Under the pieces are notes generated by a model. That model was not told the DNA's origin, ran no database searches, and saw only the letters and a program-made list of their open reading frames with translations. Of a stretch of 64,000 bases of DNA, positions 24,036 through 31,462 are shown one piece after another (within the stretch, counting starts at the first letter, position 1; each line of letters begins with the position of its first letter). The position numbers and the translations under genes are program-made. Source of the DNA: Paenibacillaceae bacterium (lineage in GTDB: Bacteria > Bacillota > Bacilli > Paenibacillales > Paenibacillaceae); NCBI GenBank assembly GCA_004134985.1, contig REGQ01000058.1:310001-374000 (forward strand), in the 5' to 3' direction.

Positions 24036-24131
24036 TTATTTTAAAATCAATTGCCCGTAGACTTTCTTTTCCTTCAATTCCTGTTGCCGCTGCCATCTGC
24101 TTGAAATGACAGCAAGTTTTGTTTGGCTCAT
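24036..24131 (-). CDS. Very small basic peptide (31 aa)
   Basis: The frame MSQTKLAVISSRWQRQQELK... follows AAGGATGTGATTCTA. Basic and helical. Lies just downstream of the polyvalent protein gene's promoter region; translation plausible but unproven. Confidence 0.4.
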   Translation of the reverse strand: MSQTKLAVISSRWQRQQELKEKKVYGQLILK

Positions 24132-24188
24132 TAGAATCACATCCTTTGTGTATTTAAGCTTTATACATATCCTCTGTAACTAATTATT

Positions 24189-24217
24189 AGTATACAGGTT
24201 TATATGTATAAAGTAAA
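24189..24217 (-). promoter_or_regulatory. Leftward promoter with SPBRE-like operator
   Basis: TTTACT (24217-24212), 17 bases, TATACT (24194-24189). Operator GTTTATA-TG-TATAAAG at 24198-24213. Drives the 31-aa peptide and genes below. Confidence 0.7.
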
Positions 24218-24233
24218 GATAAATATTTATATT

Positions 24234-25748
24234 TTATTTATACCTCTCTTTGTGGTATTTATCTATTGCTGTTGCAGGCTCAGCAACTATTTTAAACAAT
24301 TCATCAACCGTTTTATGTTGTAATAATTCATCGGCCTGTTCTTTGCTTAAAATATTAGTGATAGTGAACAGCTTTAAATTCTGTTCAGGGGTCAATTTAG
24401 ATTTATTGGCTCTACGATCAATAAAATTATTAAATGATATAACGTTATTATCATTGTTAGACATAGATTCTTCCATTGTTTCAGACTCAGAGTCGCTTTC
24501 TAAAGAGTCTTCTTGATTGGCATCAATAATGATACTGTTAAAGCTATCAACAAGCCTAGAAGCCAATTCTAATCGTTCAGGGGTGTTTTTAGCCCACCAC
24601 ACCGCATGGCGTGAAGACCATTTAAAACCTAGCGATTTAATCGCTGAAATGATATTGTCTGAAGGCTTGGTAGCAAATTTAACTTCCAGTCCATTTTTCT
24701 TTGTGTTGATTTTAAGTGTTGCTTTGTTAGTTGTTTCCTCGCTCACTTGTTCAGCTTCAACTGTTTCTGGCTCCTCTTCTTTTGAGGTTTCAATTTGAGG
24801 AGAATCGGAAACCTTTTGTGTCCGCTTTGTTTTCTTAAAAACTGTCTTTTCTGTGAACTCTGTTACCTCTTGTAAAGTATACACTTTGACTTTGCCCTCT
24901 TGCATTTCTTTTTGAAGACGCTCCATCGGTTGATAATATCTCTTAGTATTGTTTTTGCGTTGATATCCTCTTTTCTCACTTCCCAGTAGTTCATAAGTTA
25001 CCCTTACTTGCTCACCAACAGTATAAACTTTATTGACGATCCAATAATGACCATGATACGAAAAGGAAAGAATATCACCTTCGTAAATTCTATTGTTTTC
25101 TTTTTCATCTTTTTCAACTGGTCTAGTTACTTTTTTAGCTACTTTAATAACTTCTGCTTGCAATGCATCCGAATCGGACAGAACTTTTTCAATTTTAACA
25201 ATAAACTTTTCAAGTTTTTCGGATTTTTGTTCAGCCGCTGTTTTTTCTTCGTTTTGCCAGTCATAGGAATTTACAGCGAATGCTCCACTTCCTTTTGCAA
25301 TAATCTGACCATCCTTCTCGATATGCCAATTGTTATGTTTAGGATTTCCGTGTGCAAAAGTTGGATATGTTTCAACTATTGTGTAAGTTGGTTTAATTCC
25401 TTGCTTCTCTTTTTCTTTATCGATCAGAACCACACAAGATGCCTTTTCGTTCTCTGTGGATGCAGGATCGTCCATCATTGCTTGTAACTTCTCAATTCGT
25501 GCAGTTGCTTTGTATGAATTTTTATCGTAGTTATATTTTTTCACTTCATAGCCGCTATATCGCGTATTGTCATTATCGACAACGAGTACGAAGCCATTCT
25601 TCTCTGCGATACCGTCCCAGTTGGCTGGGGAAAAATAATCGGTCATAGAGTCACTATCATCTGATTTATACCCAAATACATTCCAACCTTTTTCAGTAAG
25701 TGCGTGCATAATTTTTACTCTTGCTTCTCTTTTATCATAGTAATGCAT
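24234..25748 (-). CDS. Large polyvalent-type protein (504 aa)
   Basis: The start is at ATG 25748 (GGGGGTTATACAT). The N-terminus (YYDKREARVKIMHALTEKG...YFSPANWDG) fits the LPD29-like domain of phage and plasmid polyvalent proteins. A second copy-like unit near 350-405 (LEVKFATKPSDNIISAIKSLG, then WSSRHAVWWAKNTPERL) is the repeat often seen beside antirestriction modules. Between them are an SH3-like part (YEGDILSFSYHGHYWIV) and an acidic, low-complexity linker. Such proteins are thought to be delivered with DNA or to protect it early in infection. No catalytic motif is visible here. Confidence 0.65.
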   Translation of the reverse strand: MHYYDKREARVKIMHALTEKGWNVFGYKSDDSDSMTDYFSPANWDGIAEKNGFVLVVDNDNTRYSGYEVKKYNYDKNSYKATARIEKLQAMMDDPASTENEKASCVVLIDKEKEKQGIKPTYTIVETYPTFAHGNPKHNNWHIEKDGQIIAKGSGAFAVNSYDWQNEEKTAAEQKSEKLEKFIVKIEKVLSDSDALQAEVIKVAKKVTRPVEKDEKENNRIYEGDILSFSYHGHYWIVNKVYTVGEQVRVTYELLGSEKRGYQRKNNTKRYYQPMERLQKEMQEGKVKVYTLQEVTEFTEKTVFKKTKRTQKVSDSPQIETSKEEEPETVEAEQVSEETTNKATLKINTKKNGLEVKFATKPSDNIISAIKSLGFKWSSRHAVWWAKNTPERLELASRLVDSFNSIIIDANQEDSLESDSESETMEESMSNNDNNVISFNNFIDRRANKSKLTPEQNLKLFTITNILSKEQADELLQHKTVDELFKIVAEPATAIDKYHKERYK

Positions 25749-25781
25749 ATGTATAACCCCCAATTAAATTATGTATTTCTT

Positions 25782-25817
25782 ATTTATAACTATAAAGCAA
25801 AATATGTATATTGTCAA
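25782..25817 (-). promoter_or_regulatory. Leftward promoter with SPBRE-like operator over the -10
   Basis: TTGACA (25817-25812), 17 bases, TATAGT (25794-25789). Operator ATTTATA-AC-TATAAAG at 25782-25797 covers the -10 box instead of the -35, which shows that the palindrome is not just part of the promoter consensus. Confidence 0.8.
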
Positions 25818-25832
25818 TATGTATATTTCATT

Positions 25833-26237
25833 TTAAAATATTACAGCGATAACTTTTGCATCTTTTATTAATATTTCCCCATGGTCTGGATCATCGTTGC
25901 GACCTACGTTGTCGTTTGCAATAATGTAGCAATGATTAGTTAAGAATAATTTGCTGCAATCAATATCTGTACTATCCCAAGGGCGAATTTTATATGTTGA
26001 ATCTAACTGCATATTCCAGGCAGAAGTACCGTCTAATACTTCCATTTCTTCATATTCCGGTGTCGCATAAATTGGAAATTCACGTTCATCGTCTCGACAT
26101 GGATTGTGACGTGAATATTCACAAATATCACCAATTCTCCGTTCCTTGTCTTCAAAGCGCAAACCAACATAATAATAATCTTGTTGTGCTTGTGACAGGA
26201 ATAGCTTGCAAAACTCGTACATTTGAATAATATTCAT
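25833..26237 (-). CDS. Hypothetical protein (134 aa)
   Basis: ATG after AACGAGGTCTTAAAA. Soluble, aspartate- and cysteine-containing protein with a beta-rich core (YYYVGLRFEDKERRIGDIC). C-terminal IKDAKVIAVIF strand. No family recognised. Confidence 0.6.
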   Translation of the reverse strand: MNIIQMYEFCKLFLSQAQQDYYYVGLRFEDKERRIGDICEYSRHNPCRDDEREFPIYATPEYEEMEVLDGTSAWNMQLDSTYKIRPWDSTDIDCSKLFLTNHCYIIANDNVGRNDDPDHGEILIKDAKVIAVIF

Positions 26238-26258
26238 TTTTAAGACCTCGTTTCGTTG

Positions 26259-26606
26259 TTATCTACAAAATAAATTACCAATAGTCCAAGCAATTTCTTT
26301 TGCTCCCTTGCGCGTTTCTCCATTGCACGGATTCATTTTTAAACAAATTGCTTTCTTTCCTTCAATACGGACAACCTTCCATAGAACGCCTTTTGCTTCA
26401 ACATAAGATCCAACTTGCACTTTTTTACCATTGGACGAAAGATTTTCATTTGAATTGATAGGAATAACATGATCTGTGCTCAGTTGATATTCAAAACCAA
26501 TCGACAATAATGCTGTAATATTTTTTCCATTAACGAAGGTAATAGTTGCTTCCAAACCTTCGTACATCCCCCATGTAATTTGCACCTTGTTACCGATATC
26601 AAACAA
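26259..26606 (-). CDS. Small-barrel hypothetical protein (115 aa), TTG start
   Basis: The start is at TTG 26606, after GGAGTTGATTAAA; the longer frame to 26648 lacks a site. Begins MFDIGNKVQITWGMYEGLEATI, a KOW-like barrel pattern that is repeated as KVQVGSYVEAKGVLWKVVRIEG. Two tandem barrels are likely. Function unknown. Confidence 0.6.
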   Translation of the reverse strand: MFDIGNKVQITWGMYEGLEATITFVNGKNITALLSIGFEYQLSTDHVIPINSNENLSSNGKKVQVGSYVEAKGVLWKVVRIEGKKAICLKMNPCNGETRKGAKEIAWTIGNLFCR

Positions 26607-26684
26607 TTTAATCAACTCCAATTTATGTATTTCATTTATTAATATCATTATAAGCTTTTATTTAATAAAAGTAAAGTATTTTCT

Positions 26685-27122
26685 TTACTTAATATAATAT
26701 TCATTATTAATTTTAACAATATTTTTAAATCCGAATACACTTGTAACAGGTTCGTCAATGGCATTAGCCAATTTAAGCATCGTTCGGACATCCAGGTTAT
26801 CGCTCTGTAGTATTTGTCCAACGCGCTGCTTTGTAACTCCCAGTGTCTCACCAATTTTTTCATTGGATAGTTTCTTACTTTTCTTAATTAAATTCACTTT
26901 GTTGATAAAACCGTTGTTATTGAAAATAGAAATCTGCTCATCAATATATTGCGATGCTACAGTATCAATAATAATTTCACCGCAATCAGAGCATTGCAGT
27001 ACTGGAATACTTTCAATAACAAGCGTTTTATTTGAGACGTTAAATTTATCCGTGTGAAGAATTCTATTTAGATTTTCAGAAAAGCATTCTGTGCAAAAAC
27101 TAACTCCAGATGTTTTTGACAT
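26685..27122 (-). CDS. MqsA/YgiT-like zinc-finger HTH regulator (145 aa)
   Basis: N-terminal zinc site with CTEC (10-13) and CSDCGEII (44-51) resembles the YgiT/MqsA antitoxin zinc domain. Residues about 80-125 are an XRE helix-turn-helix (LSNEKIGETLGVTKQRVGQIL). MqsA proteins pair with a toxin, but no toxin candidate is next to this gene, so it is more likely a stand-alone transcription regulator. The start ATG has AAGGAG 8 bases upstream. Confidence 0.7.
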   Translation of the reverse strand: MSKTSGVSFCTECFSENLNRILHTDKFNVSNKTLVIESIPVLQCSDCGEIIIDTVASQYIDEQISIFNNNGFINKVNLIKKSKKLSNEKIGETLGVTKQRVGQILQSDNLDVRTMLKLANAIDEPVTSVFGFKNIVKINNEYYIK

Positions 27123-27181
27123 TTAGACAACACTCCTTAGTTTAGTTTCTAGTAGCAATGAACAATTATTCCTTGTCCATT

Positions 27182-27340
27182 TTATCGTTCTCTTCTCTTT
27201 TTGAATCTGATGATTCCTACTACAGATACTACTATAGCCAATCCTAAAGCAATTGTAGGGATCATAGCTAAAGGCTGCAAAGTAATTAGCATAGTTATGC
27301 TGGATAGGATTATAAGCGTGTATAGGCCATTGTAAGCCAT
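27182..27340 (-). CDS. Small two-helix membrane protein (52 aa)
   Basis: The start is at ATG 27340 after GAGGTGATTATA. Two hydrophobic stretches (LYTLIILSSITMLITL and ALGLAIVVSVVGIIRF) end in a basic tail KKRRER. Holin-like size, but it lies among early genes, so a host-membrane role (for example superinfection exclusion) is equally possible. Confidence 0.6.
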   Translation of the reverse strand: MAYNGLYTLIILSSITMLITLQPLAMIPTIALGLAIVVSVVGIIRFKKRRER

Positions 27341-27436
27341 TATAATCACCTCATTATAGAGTTGCATTCATAGTAAACTTATGTTAAATTGTAAGGGAAG
27401 AGGGAAGCCAGAAATGCACTTCCCAACATAGCTGTT

Positions 27437-27628
27437 TTACCGTTGGTGTTTATCCTTTCGTGGAGGATAAGCGCCTTTTTCATGTTGTGCTGATTCTAGT
27501 TGTTTCCGGTAAGTTCCCCTTATCTCCTGTTTTCTTTTTCTTTGATAGCGTGTTTCATCTAAGATGAAACGGATTAGTGCAAGAATAACAGGAATGTAAG
27601 GTATAATGGACTTTAGGAGTTGGAACAT
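27437..27628 (-). CDS. Small membrane-anchored basic protein (63 aa)
   Basis: ATG after AGGGAGGTTACCCC. One N-terminal membrane helix (LLKSIIPYIPVILALIRFI), then a strongly basic cytoplasmic tail. Driven by the promoter at 27673-27701 and probably co-transcribed with the 52-aa membrane protein. Confidence 0.65.
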   Translation of the reverse strand: MFQLLKSIIPYIPVILALIRFILDETRYQRKRKQEIRGTYRKQLESAQHEKGAYPPRKDKHQR

Positions 27629-27672
27629 GGGGTAACCTCCCTTGCTATGTATTGTCCTCCCTTACAACTACA

Positions 27673-27701
27673 ATTATACAGTTTTATATATGTAAAGTCA
27701 A
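27673..27701 (-). promoter_or_regulatory. Leftward promoter with SPBRE-like operator
   Basis: TTGACT (27701-27696), 17 bases, TATAAT (27678-27673). Operator TTTTATA-TA-TGTAAAG at 27682-27697 in the spacer. Confidence 0.8.
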
Positions 27702-27788
27702 TTGTTTTTTGTATTTTATTTTTTATTTTTGTTGGAATTGTTAAGTGCCCTGGTCTCATAAAAAAATTGAATTGCAACTCTATAGATG

Positions 27789-28610
27789 TTATTGAAGACT
27801 TATTGCAGTGTGATCAAAAACAATGTAAACAGTATGCGTCTCCTCTACGCTTATTGGTAGATCAATCTTGGAATCTTCAAATACAATAGCATCGTAACCA
27901 GCTTTCATTATCATGCTTTTCCATTCGGACATATAGTTTGCGTTGAGTAACAAGCTAGTCATTTGCTTTTCAGAAGGTGTTTCAGTTCCAATGTACTTGA
28001 ATGCCAATGGCTTGCATAGAAAAAAATCATCAAAGTTGTCAGTATGAGCGTAAAGCGGATTATGTAAGGTTACTTTTACAGTGTAAACATTTGGGCCATA
28101 CAGTGATCGTGCTTTATCTGGAGAAGAAGTAAACCAAGTGCCCAACTTGTTATAGTTAGTTACCTCCTGAGCTTCAAATGTTAAGCTTCCATTATGTGAT
28201 GCATGGAAGACAGTGTGAACATTGCCGTTCGAGTTTTCAACTTCTGCTATAGTAACTTCTTCTGTTACCGTTGAAGTGGACATGACTTCTTCTGTCTTCT
28301 TCACAGCTTTACGGTACTTGCCAATACTTAGCTTCTCTTCAATCTGGTCACGTAACCAAGACACTTCTTCTTTGACCTCTTTAATGGTCATGCTGAGTGC
28401 TTTGTTAACCGAAACTACAGTATCGCTATATGTTTTTTCATCTTCGGATGGACATCCACTCCATATTACTCCGTTGATATCTTTGATCATTGCATATGCT
28501 GCATCCCATTCAGCTTCAGTCTTGCATACCAAACGTAGTTGTGCACCTTTGTATTCATCTTTACCAGTCATTGGGTTCCAGTTACGTTCTTCTTCGTATA
28601 CAAGTTTCAT
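27789..28610 (-). CDS. Putative ADP-ribosyltransferase, ART-PolyVal type (273 aa)
   Basis: Residues about 135-273 follow the pattern of the polyvalent-protein ADP-ribosyltransferase fold: VFHASHNG (early strand), LGTWFTSSPDKARSLYG (the Y/F-x-S/T motif with a following helix), VYTVKVTLHNPLYAH, AGYDAIVFEDS, and a final VYIVFDHTAIS. Such enzymes would transfer ADP-ribose from NAD+ to a host protein or nucleic acid. Residues 1-130 form an unassigned N-terminal domain with a helical linker. The ATG follows CGGAGGATTCACA, and the gene is controlled by the operator-bearing promoter at 28654. The family call is by eye; the exact catalytic glutamate is not assigned. Confidence 0.6.
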   Translation of the reverse strand: MKLVYEEERNWNPMTGKDEYKGAQLRLVCKTEAEWDAAYAMIKDINGVIWSGCPSEDEKTYSDTVVSVNKALSMTIKEVKEEVSWLRDQIEEKLSIGKYRKAVKKTEEVMSTSTVTEEVTIAEVENSNGNVHTVFHASHNGSLTFEAQEVTNYNKLGTWFTSSPDKARSLYGPNVYTVKVTLHNPLYAHTDNFDDFFLCKPLAFKYIGTETPSEKQMTSLLLNANYMSEWKSMIMKAGYDAIVFEDSKIDLPISVEETHTVYIVFDHTAISLQ

Positions 28611-28653
28611 TGTGAATCCTCCGATTAATTTATATTATGTATTTGTTATCTTT

Positions 28654-28683
28654 ATTATAAGCGATTACTTTATATATGTAAAG
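28654..28683 (-). promoter_or_regulatory. Leftward promoter with SPBRE-like operator
   Basis: TTTACA (28682-28677), 17 bases, TATAAT (28659-28654), a near-consensus sigma-A promoter. Operator CTTTATA-TA-TGTAAAG at 28668-28683. The rightmost member of the series. Confidence 0.85.
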
Positions 28684-28739
28684 TGTTTTATGTATATTTT
28701 ATTTATTTATTTTTTTGGAATTTATTTTTGGAAATTTTC

Positions 28740-29765
28740 AATTTTGGAATTTGGGTGATTGATCGTGAGGTATAGTGATGATGGTAGCAAGGTGAGAGAT
28801 GAGGCTTATAAGGCTGCGTAGGGATGAATAGAGGATAAGGATAGGATGGGATGGAGGAGAGATTAGGGATGAGTTGTGGAGTTGTGAGGGTGGATTGAGT
28901 TATGGATTGGGGAATATTGGTAATTTTATATTTTGAATAATAGTTATCATTTGATAAGTATTTGAAGAAACGCTGCCTGTTACAATAACGATGTTGGCGA
29001 ATGTCTTATCTCTCCCGCTCCTGTATATTAAATTAATTGGAATAATCATACAAAAACTTTTTTGCTGCCTTCAACAGCATGTGCTAATCATGTATCTGAT
29101 TTGCCTGGACTGTCATTCATATTCTCCTGTATCATTACCATATATTGCTAAAGTGTCATCTAATCACTATTAGACTACAGTTTTAAAGGGTTATTGACCT
29201 CTATCCAGACCATAAGCAGGGGGCTACTTAACAACTTTTATATCCATTTATTACCAAATATCAGCATGAGCACATCAACTCCCACACTCAGCTTAATTTA
29301 TCAATCGATACAGCATATTTCTCCACTCTCCCACTATTCTCATCCTCATCTTCCCACTAGTCGTTATCGTAATTGTTATCGTAAACTATGCATATTCATT
29401 ACCTTTTCTCACCTAATATTTATCATCATTTCACCTTTTTCTCCACTTTACCTCTCATTCCCCCAATACTATCAACACATTTACGATATCAACTATCGAT
29501 ATCACATTTCCCTTCCTCAATTACACTCATCAATTTCCCAATATTCTCAACAGTTAAATACTCATTTCCATACTCATTTTCATCTTTATATTTACTCACT
29601 ATCTCACTCACGATAACATTTACCACCTACCCGATCTCATCTATAATCCTACAATTTTTAACTTTATCACCTACTCTTTATCGTAAAGTTATTGAAATTC
29701 AACAGTTATTCACCTATACTATCCTCAATTGTCTAATTTACTATTTATTACTACGAATTGGAGTC
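28740..29765. other. Gene-free, strand-asymmetric region: candidate replication origin
   Basis: About 28750-28915 is purine-rich on the plus strand (many GGAT/GAGG runs), and about 29230-29700 is pyrimidine-rich (many CTC/CAT runs). Within the second part TTATCGTAA-type repeats occur at 29363, 29375 (12-base spacing), 29480 (inverted), 29609 (inverted, one mismatch) and 29677. A TTATCA-tt-TGATAA palindrome lies at 28944-28957. Long frames here (29194-29616, 29388-29795) have skewed low-complexity composition and no ribosome site. Skew plus repeats next to a zinc-finger gene and the helicase block suggest an origin; this is inference. Confidence 0.45.
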
Positions 29766-29772
29766 TTAATAA

Positions 29773-30264
29773 ATGAATTGTCCTCTTTGCAATAGCCCAC
29801 TTAAAAGGAATAAGGTTGCTTGTTCAATGAAATGTTACGGCTTGTTAAAAAGTAATATTAAACAATGTGTGATATGTGATAAACCATTCTTTGAACCCCC
29901 AAGTAGTTCAACAATTACATGTGGAGAAGACTGTTCTGCTGAAAATAGACGGAGATTATTCAAAAAAGGAGTTAACGATGAAGCTTTAAAAGCAGCTCAT
30001 GAAAAGTTGTTAACTAATCCACTAACCGGACGCTTCTCAACACACATGCATGCAAAGGAGTGGGTTATTCAATCTCCAACAGGAGAAGTCTACAAATGTC
30101 GCAATTTAAAAAATTGGCTGAGAGAAAATGAACAGTTATTAGACGGTACATACAAGCAGGCTTGGGACGGAATATCTAAGATAAAATATTCTGCTCAGGG
30201 CAAGAGAAAAAATAATGTTTATCAGTGGAAAGGTTGGAGGTTGTTGGCCTGGAGTGACAATTAA
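29773..30264 (+). CDS. Zinc-finger DNA-binding protein (163 aa)
   Basis: The only rightward gene in the left half. Two CxxC pairs form N-terminal fingers (CPLCNSPLKRNKVACSMKC and CVICDKP...CGEDC), similar to the fingers in the intron endonuclease at 62748. The C-terminus (WDGISKIKYSAQGKRKNN, then WKGWRLLAW) looks like the DNA-contacting tail of homing-endonuclease-related phage proteins. No nuclease motif is visible. No clear ribosome site. It ends in a strong terminator at 30284-30319. Confidence 0.6.
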   Translation: MNCPLCNSPLKRNKVACSMKCYGLLKSNIKQCVICDKPFFEPPSSSTITCGEDCSAENRRRLFKKGVNDEALKAAHEKLLTNPLTGRFSTHMHAKEWVIQSPTGEVYKCRNLKNWLRENEQLLDGTYKQAWDGISKIKYSAQGKRKNNVYQWKGWRLLAWSDN

Positions 30265-30283
30265 ATTAATAACATTACAAATT

Positions 30284-30319
30284 AAAAAAACTCTCTAAAT
30301 TAATTGAGAGTTTTTTTTA
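30284..30319. terminator. Bidirectional intrinsic terminator
   Basis: ACTCTC / GAGAGT stem with 10-base loop, flanked by seven A on the left and eight T on the right, so it ends transcripts from both the zinc-finger gene (plus) and the membrane-protein genes (minus). Confidence 0.8.
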
Positions 30320-30321
30320 TA

Positions 30322-30552
30322 TTAATTTGGCTGTTGTTTTTCCTTGTTTGATTCATTAAGCAGTTTAACTATCTCCGACAATCCAATGAGCAACATCCCA
30401 GATGTGATTGATCCAAACCACCACAATAGCATGTTGGAAAAAATAAAGCCATCATCAGATTGCCCTGAAATTAATCCATAAATTAATCCAACTACTAAGA
30501 TGCATCCACCCAAATACTTTAGAGATAAAAAAATAGTATGGTCGTACTTCAT
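30322..30552 (-). CDS. Small two-helix membrane protein (76 aa)
   Basis: ATG after GGTAGGAGGTGTACATTA. Two hydrophobic segments (YLGGCILVVGLIYGLISG and MLLWWFGSITSGMLLIGL) and a polar tail. Holin-like in size, but the neighbouring lysis genes are not in this window. Likely co-transcribed with the gene at 30622. Confidence 0.6.
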   Translation of the reverse strand: MKYDHTIFLSLKYLGGCILVVGLIYGLISGQSDDGFIFSNMLLWWFGSITSGMLLIGLSEIVKLLNESNKEKQQPN

Positions 30553-30621
30553 TAATGTACACCTCCTACCATTTATTGTTAATGAATTATTATTAAAACT
30601 CTTCTATCTATCTTACTCTTC

Positions 30622-30810
30622 TCACTTTACTAGGCTGGTGAAACTAGGCTGGAGACTCATAAAAGTGTTATGTAATCCCTCTAATACAAAAGTAACAGCA
30701 CTCGCAAATAAGTCACCGCCTTTATTTGCAAACTGATCTGGATTGCTTATAAATACCAATAAAACCACTAGGGTCGATAAAGCAGCTATCAACTTTAATT
30801 TATTGTTCAA
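30622..30810 (-). CDS. Small single-span membrane protein (62 aa)
   Basis: The start is placed at TTG 30810 after AAGGATGTGAG; a longer frame to 30855 lacks a site. One membrane helix (LIAALSTLVVLLVFI) then a soluble segment. Function unknown. Confidence 0.5.
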   Translation of the reverse strand: MNNKLKLIAALSTLVVLLVFISNPDQFANKGGDLFASAVTFVLEGLHNTFMSLQPSFTSLVK

Positions 30811-31144
30811 TAACTCACATCCTTTTGACCTATTTTTATAGTTATATATTACCATGTCAGTATCAAAAATTCAATTAAGTGTAGAACATTACAAATTAAG
30901 AAATTCATAACTTACTAAAACAACCATTCAGGATCTGATGTTGGTACCATGCATGTAATCAATTCTAAGCATTGAATTACTGTTTAGTTATCATAAATTC
31001 ACTTGTAACGGTAATCTGATGATCAATTACACCCTGAGGATTAAAATGTCTTAGATTGGCATTTAAACAGGTTATACGATGTATTGTCCTTAAGGGGTTA
31101 ATAGTCTGTGAGGAAACAAGTGGTTTTCTTGTTTTTGAACAGGG

Positions 31145-31345
31145 TCAAACGGGAAAATGCTTTTTTTCCCGTGCGGCAGGCACTTTATATTATCTCTCCA
31201 ATACTCAAGGGGGATTCTGTCACTCAGCGCAAAAGCAGCGCTTCATTCCCTTAGGAATCCAATCCCCCTTCTTGTCTACGGCTACGCCTACGCCAATTCA
31301 TCCCCCTTGCCTTTATATAATGATGCTAACGCTTATATGTAAATG
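31145..31345 (-). ncRNA. Candidate small structured RNA or single-strand origin
   Basis: A leftward promoter TTTACA (31343-31338), 17 bases, TTATAT (31320-31315) would start a transcript near 31308. Downstream is a long hairpin whose arms are AAGGGGGATT (31207-31216) and AATCCCCCTT (31261-31270), with AGCGC/GCGCT inside, and a competing GGATTC/GAATCC pair. A second hairpin, ACGGGAAAA / TTTTTCCCGT at 31149-31172, could end it. The segment is far more GC-rich than its surroundings and has no good reading frame. Plasmid single-strand initiation sites have this look as well. Confidence 0.45.
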
Positions 31346-31384
31346 TAGAAATAAAAGGGACAATATCGTTCTGGTATATAGGTT

Positions 31385-31457
31385 AAAAAAGTTGTCCAAT
31401 CTGTTACATTATATATATTATATATTTATATAATGAAAAGGAATGGACAACTTTTTT
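31385..31457. terminator. Long-stem bidirectional terminator
   Basis: AAAAAAGTTGTCCA (31385-31398) pairs perfectly with TGGACAACTTTTTT (31444-31457); an AT-rich inner hairpin fills the loop. A-run on one side and T-run on the other make it work in both directions, isolating the candidate RNA region from the gene at 31463. Confidence 0.75.
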
Positions 31458-31462
31458 GTGTA

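Noticed and set aside
25008-25487. 159-aa plus-strand frame
   Set aside because: Antisense shadow of the polyvalent gene, rich in Phe/Cys/Ser as expected for a reverse complement of lysine-rich coding.
26685-27122. MqsA-type toxin-antitoxin pair
   Set aside because: The antitoxin-like protein is present but no adjacent toxin gene (RelE-like or other) could be found.
29194-29795. Two overlapping frames of 135-140 aa in the candidate origin
   Set aside because: They translate a pyrimidine-rich low-complexity strand (Ser/His/Leu/Tyr runs), overlap in different phases and have no ribosome site.
31056-31433. 125-aa frame over the hairpin region
   Set aside because: Spans several strong hairpins and half of the terminator at 31385; no ribosome site and no protein-like pattern.
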